From positions 2,888,627 to 2,952,626 of the forward strand of contig NC_020134.1 of the NCBI RefSeq assembly GCF_000331995.1: a DNA stretch of 64,000 nt, in the 5' to 3' direction. The position numbers and the translations under genes were made by a program. The notes under the pieces were generated by a model that was not told the DNA's origin, searched no databases, and saw nothing but the letters and a program-made list of their open reading frames with translations. Positions within the stretch are counted from its first letter, which is position 1, and every line of letters begins with the position of its first letter. Of the stretch, positions 62,467-64,000 are shown one piece after another. Source of the stretch: Thermoclostridium stercorarium subsp. stercorarium DSM 8532. Lineage in GTDB: Bacteria > Bacillota > Clostridia > DSM-8532.

Positions 62467-64000
62467 TCATTCATCATTTTCCCCGTTTGTCTCCTCAGAA
62501 ATTCCCGGAAGCGTTATTATTATCGCCGTTCCCTGGTTTACTTTGCTTTCCGCCTTAATGGTACCGCCATGAGCTTTCACTATTTCACTCGCTATCGACA
62601 AACCAAGGCCTGTCCCGCCCATTTGCCTTGAACGGGCTTTATCAACCCTGTAAAAACGTTCAAATATTCTGTCAAGATGCTCTTCAGGAATTCCAATACC
62701 GGTGTCCACAACCCGGATACACACGTTTTTGCCGGCCTTGCCCACATAAACGGTAATTGATCCGTTTTCAGGTGTATACTTTATTGCGTTTCCAATAACA
62801 TTTACCAGCAATTGCTCAAGCCGATCTTCATCGCCGTTGATATCAGGAGCTTTTTCCTCTTCCACCACGCTTAATGTCTGTTTCTTTTCGTCAGCGGACA
62901 TTTTCATTCTTGCCACAACACCGTTTACAAGGTCAATCGGTGAAATTCTTGTCAAATTGAGTTTAATACCGCTGTCGTGCTTGGACAGGAGCAACAAATC
63001 CTTTACCAGTCTGTCCATTCGGTTGGATTCAGAATAGATAACCTCCAGAAAGCTCCGTGCCGTTTCCCTGTCATCCAGCGCTCCGTCAAGCAGCGTTTCC
63101 GCATAGCTTTTAATTGACGTCAGCGGCGTTTTAAGTTCATGGGATACGTTCGCAACAAACTCCTTGCGCATATTGTCAAGTTTCATCTGTTCGGTATAAT
63201 CCTGCAGAACGGTAATCAGCCCTTCCACGTTATTTTCCTTGTCGGTAAAGGATGCAAACTGAACTCTGAAAAATTTGTCCTTTATTCTCACGTTTTCGCT
63301 GATTTCCGAAAGATTTTCCCTTTTAAGCAGGTCGGACAGCTCATATTTAAGGCCAAGCCTATCCATAATTCCCGGAAAGGTGAGGGAACACTGTTCCATT
63401 TCAAGGACCGAGAGAGCGGCGGAATTAATATGAATTATAAACCCGTCCTTGTTGAAAGCTATAATGCCGTCGGTCATATAGTTAATTATCATTTCAAATT
63501 TGTTTTTCTCATTTGACAGCTCATTAAGCATATTCCTGAGCTGGGTTTCCATATAGTTAAAAGTACTGGTAAGTTTGCCTATTTCGTCGTCCGACTTAAC
63601 TTCCAGAACCTGTCCGAAATCACCGGAAGTAATGTTCTCGGCTTTATGAATTATATCAATTATCGGCCGTGTAATGGTTTTTGAAAGCAAAATCCCTATG
63701 ACAATGGTTACCGCCACGGCAATAAACATCCCCGACACAATAACCTGACTGAATTCGCTTATAATCGAAAGAGCCTGAGAACGATTGTATTTAAAAAACA
63801 AAATATAGTCTCCGTCAATTAATGGCTGTCGAATCACGTAATCATAAAAGTCGCCTTTGGATGACTTTGTAAGATATTTCCCTTTTCCTTCGCTTGCGCC
63901 TGCCATAACAGCCATTAAATTGCGGGATTTCATTATCTCATTCCGAAAACCGGTTTTATCCTCCTGATACCATATGTCGGAGGAATATACAATTTCATAA
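62467..64000 (-). CDS. walK: WalK sensor histidine kinase (5' end outside window)
   Basis: The minus-strand frame is open to the window edge; an internal ATG at 63933 is not the true start, since YEIVYSSDIWYQEDKTGFRN precedes it in frame. Visible parts: an extracellular sensor end, a membrane helix (VIVSGMFIAVAVTIVIGILL), HAMP (RPIIDIIHKAENITSGDFGQ), a PAS domain (MINYMTDGIIAFNKDGFIIH), the phosphorylated His in FVANVSHELKTPLTSIKSYA, and the ATPase boxes VIGNAIKYTPENG, DTGIGIPEEHLDRIFERFYR and GGTGLGLSIASEIVKAHGG. The PAS domain and the yycH, yycI, walJ neighbours identify WalK, which regulates peptidoglycan turnover. walR is presumably just outside. Confidence 0.92.
   Translation of the reverse strand, partial: YEIVYSSDIWYQEDKTGFRNEIMKSRNLMAVMAGASEGKGKYLTKSSKGDFYDYVIRQPLIDGDYILFFKYNRSQALSIISEFSQVIVSGMFIAVAVTIVIGILLSKTITRPIIDIIHKAENITSGDFGQVLEVKSDDEIGKLTSTFNYMETQLRNMLNELSNEKNKFEMIINYMTDGIIAFNKDGFIIHINSAALSVLEMEQCSLTFPGIMDRLGLKYELSDLLKRENLSEISENVRIKDKFFRVQFASFTDKENNVEGLITVLQDYTEQMKLDNMRKEFVANVSHELKTPLTSIKSYAETLLDGALDDRETARSFLEVIYSESNRMDRLVKDLLLLSKHDSGIKLNLTRISPIDLVNGVVARMKMSADEKKQTLSVVEEEKAPDINGDEDRLEQLLVNVIGNAIKYTPENGSITVYVGKAGKNVCIRVVDTGIGIPEEHLDRIFERFYRVDKARSRQMGGTGLGLSIASEIVKAHGGTIKAESKVNQGTAIIITLPGISEETNGENDE

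Noticed and set aside
1-64000. CRISPR arrays, insertion sequences, prophage genes or rRNA
   Set aside because: I saw no regularly spaced repeats, transposase or phage proteins, or rRNA sequence while reading the window.

Overview
The window looks like part of the chromosome of a low-GC, spore-forming member of the Clostridia. The reasons are an alpha/beta small acid-soluble spore protein, a B12-dependent ribonucleotide reductase, 2-hydroxyacyl-CoA dehydratase activase-type genes, a TM1266-like hydrogenase regulator, and strong AGGAGG ribosome binding sites with frequent TTG/GTG starts. The rpsR gene at one end and the walK-yycH-yycI-walJ-rlmH block at the other are genes that lie near oriC in Bacillus and its relatives. 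Most genes run on the minus strand, as expected if the window lies to one side of the origin. No dnaA or dnaN is present, but a dense DnaA-box cluster sits at 10.19-10.50 kb.

Layout. 0-2 kb: MazG-like gene, rpsR, ttcA-like gene. 2-8.5 kb: a CUT1 carbohydrate ABC importer (lipoprotein plus two permeases) with a membrane-bound AraC-type regulator. 8.9-9.1 kb: two tRNA-Ser genes. 9.3-15.5 kb: SASP, CBS protein, DnaA-box region, nadC-nadB, a hydrogenase-type regulator, a tiny Arg/Phe-rich protein, a phasin-like protein and an LCP protein. 15.8-18.8 kb (plus strand): three overlapping dehydratase-activase genes. 18.8-22.7 kb: glpK, malic enzyme, Ldh2-type malate/lactate dehydrogenase. 22.9-27.8 kb: a sactipeptide-like RiPP cluster. 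28-31.6 kb: a second CUT1 importer. 31.9-35.7 kb: an FtsX-type ABC exporter. 35.8-40.7 kb: nrdJ, a UPF0316 protein, hflX. 40.9-43.9 kb: a small secreted repeat protein facing a MacAB-like efflux operon. 44.2-56.4 kb: an amino-sugar-phosphate operon (nagB-like, ferric-type ABC importer, two HAD phosphatases, SIS protein, amidohydrolase, nagA) with a divergent LacI regulator and an AGE epimerase. 56.6-64 kb: rlmH, walJ, murA, yycI, yycH, an unknown secreted protein and the start-truncated walK.

The most exciting region is the RiPP cluster. A perfect consensus promoter (27767-27795) reads into a radical SAM/SPASM gene, a peptide ABC exporter and a second radical SAM/SPASM gene. Two short Cys-rich precursor-like sequences follow, which are too short for ordinary gene calling. 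Both carry C-x3-C-x3-C-x2-C, then Asp-Gly-Pro, then a Gly/Ala/Ser/Thr-rich tail, recalling thuricin CD and subtilosin A. Two peptides with two maturases resembles thuricin CD. Three genes here (both maturases and the longer peptide) are each interrupted by what reads as one missing base in a homopolymer run. No other gene I examined in the window shows this. Decay, phase variation, slippage or sequencing error are all possible. In the second maturase the break falls on a correctly phased -1 slippery heptamer.

Functional links: the 44-56 kb operon has NagA and NagB-like enzymes but no sugar kinase or PTS gene, and its importer is of the ferric class that includes hexose-phosphate transporters, so uptake of already phosphorylated sugars is a reasonable inference. 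The terminal block is the WalRK cell-wall control operon with murA inserted and one unrecognised secreted protein. All function calls come from reading motifs by eye; no database search was run.
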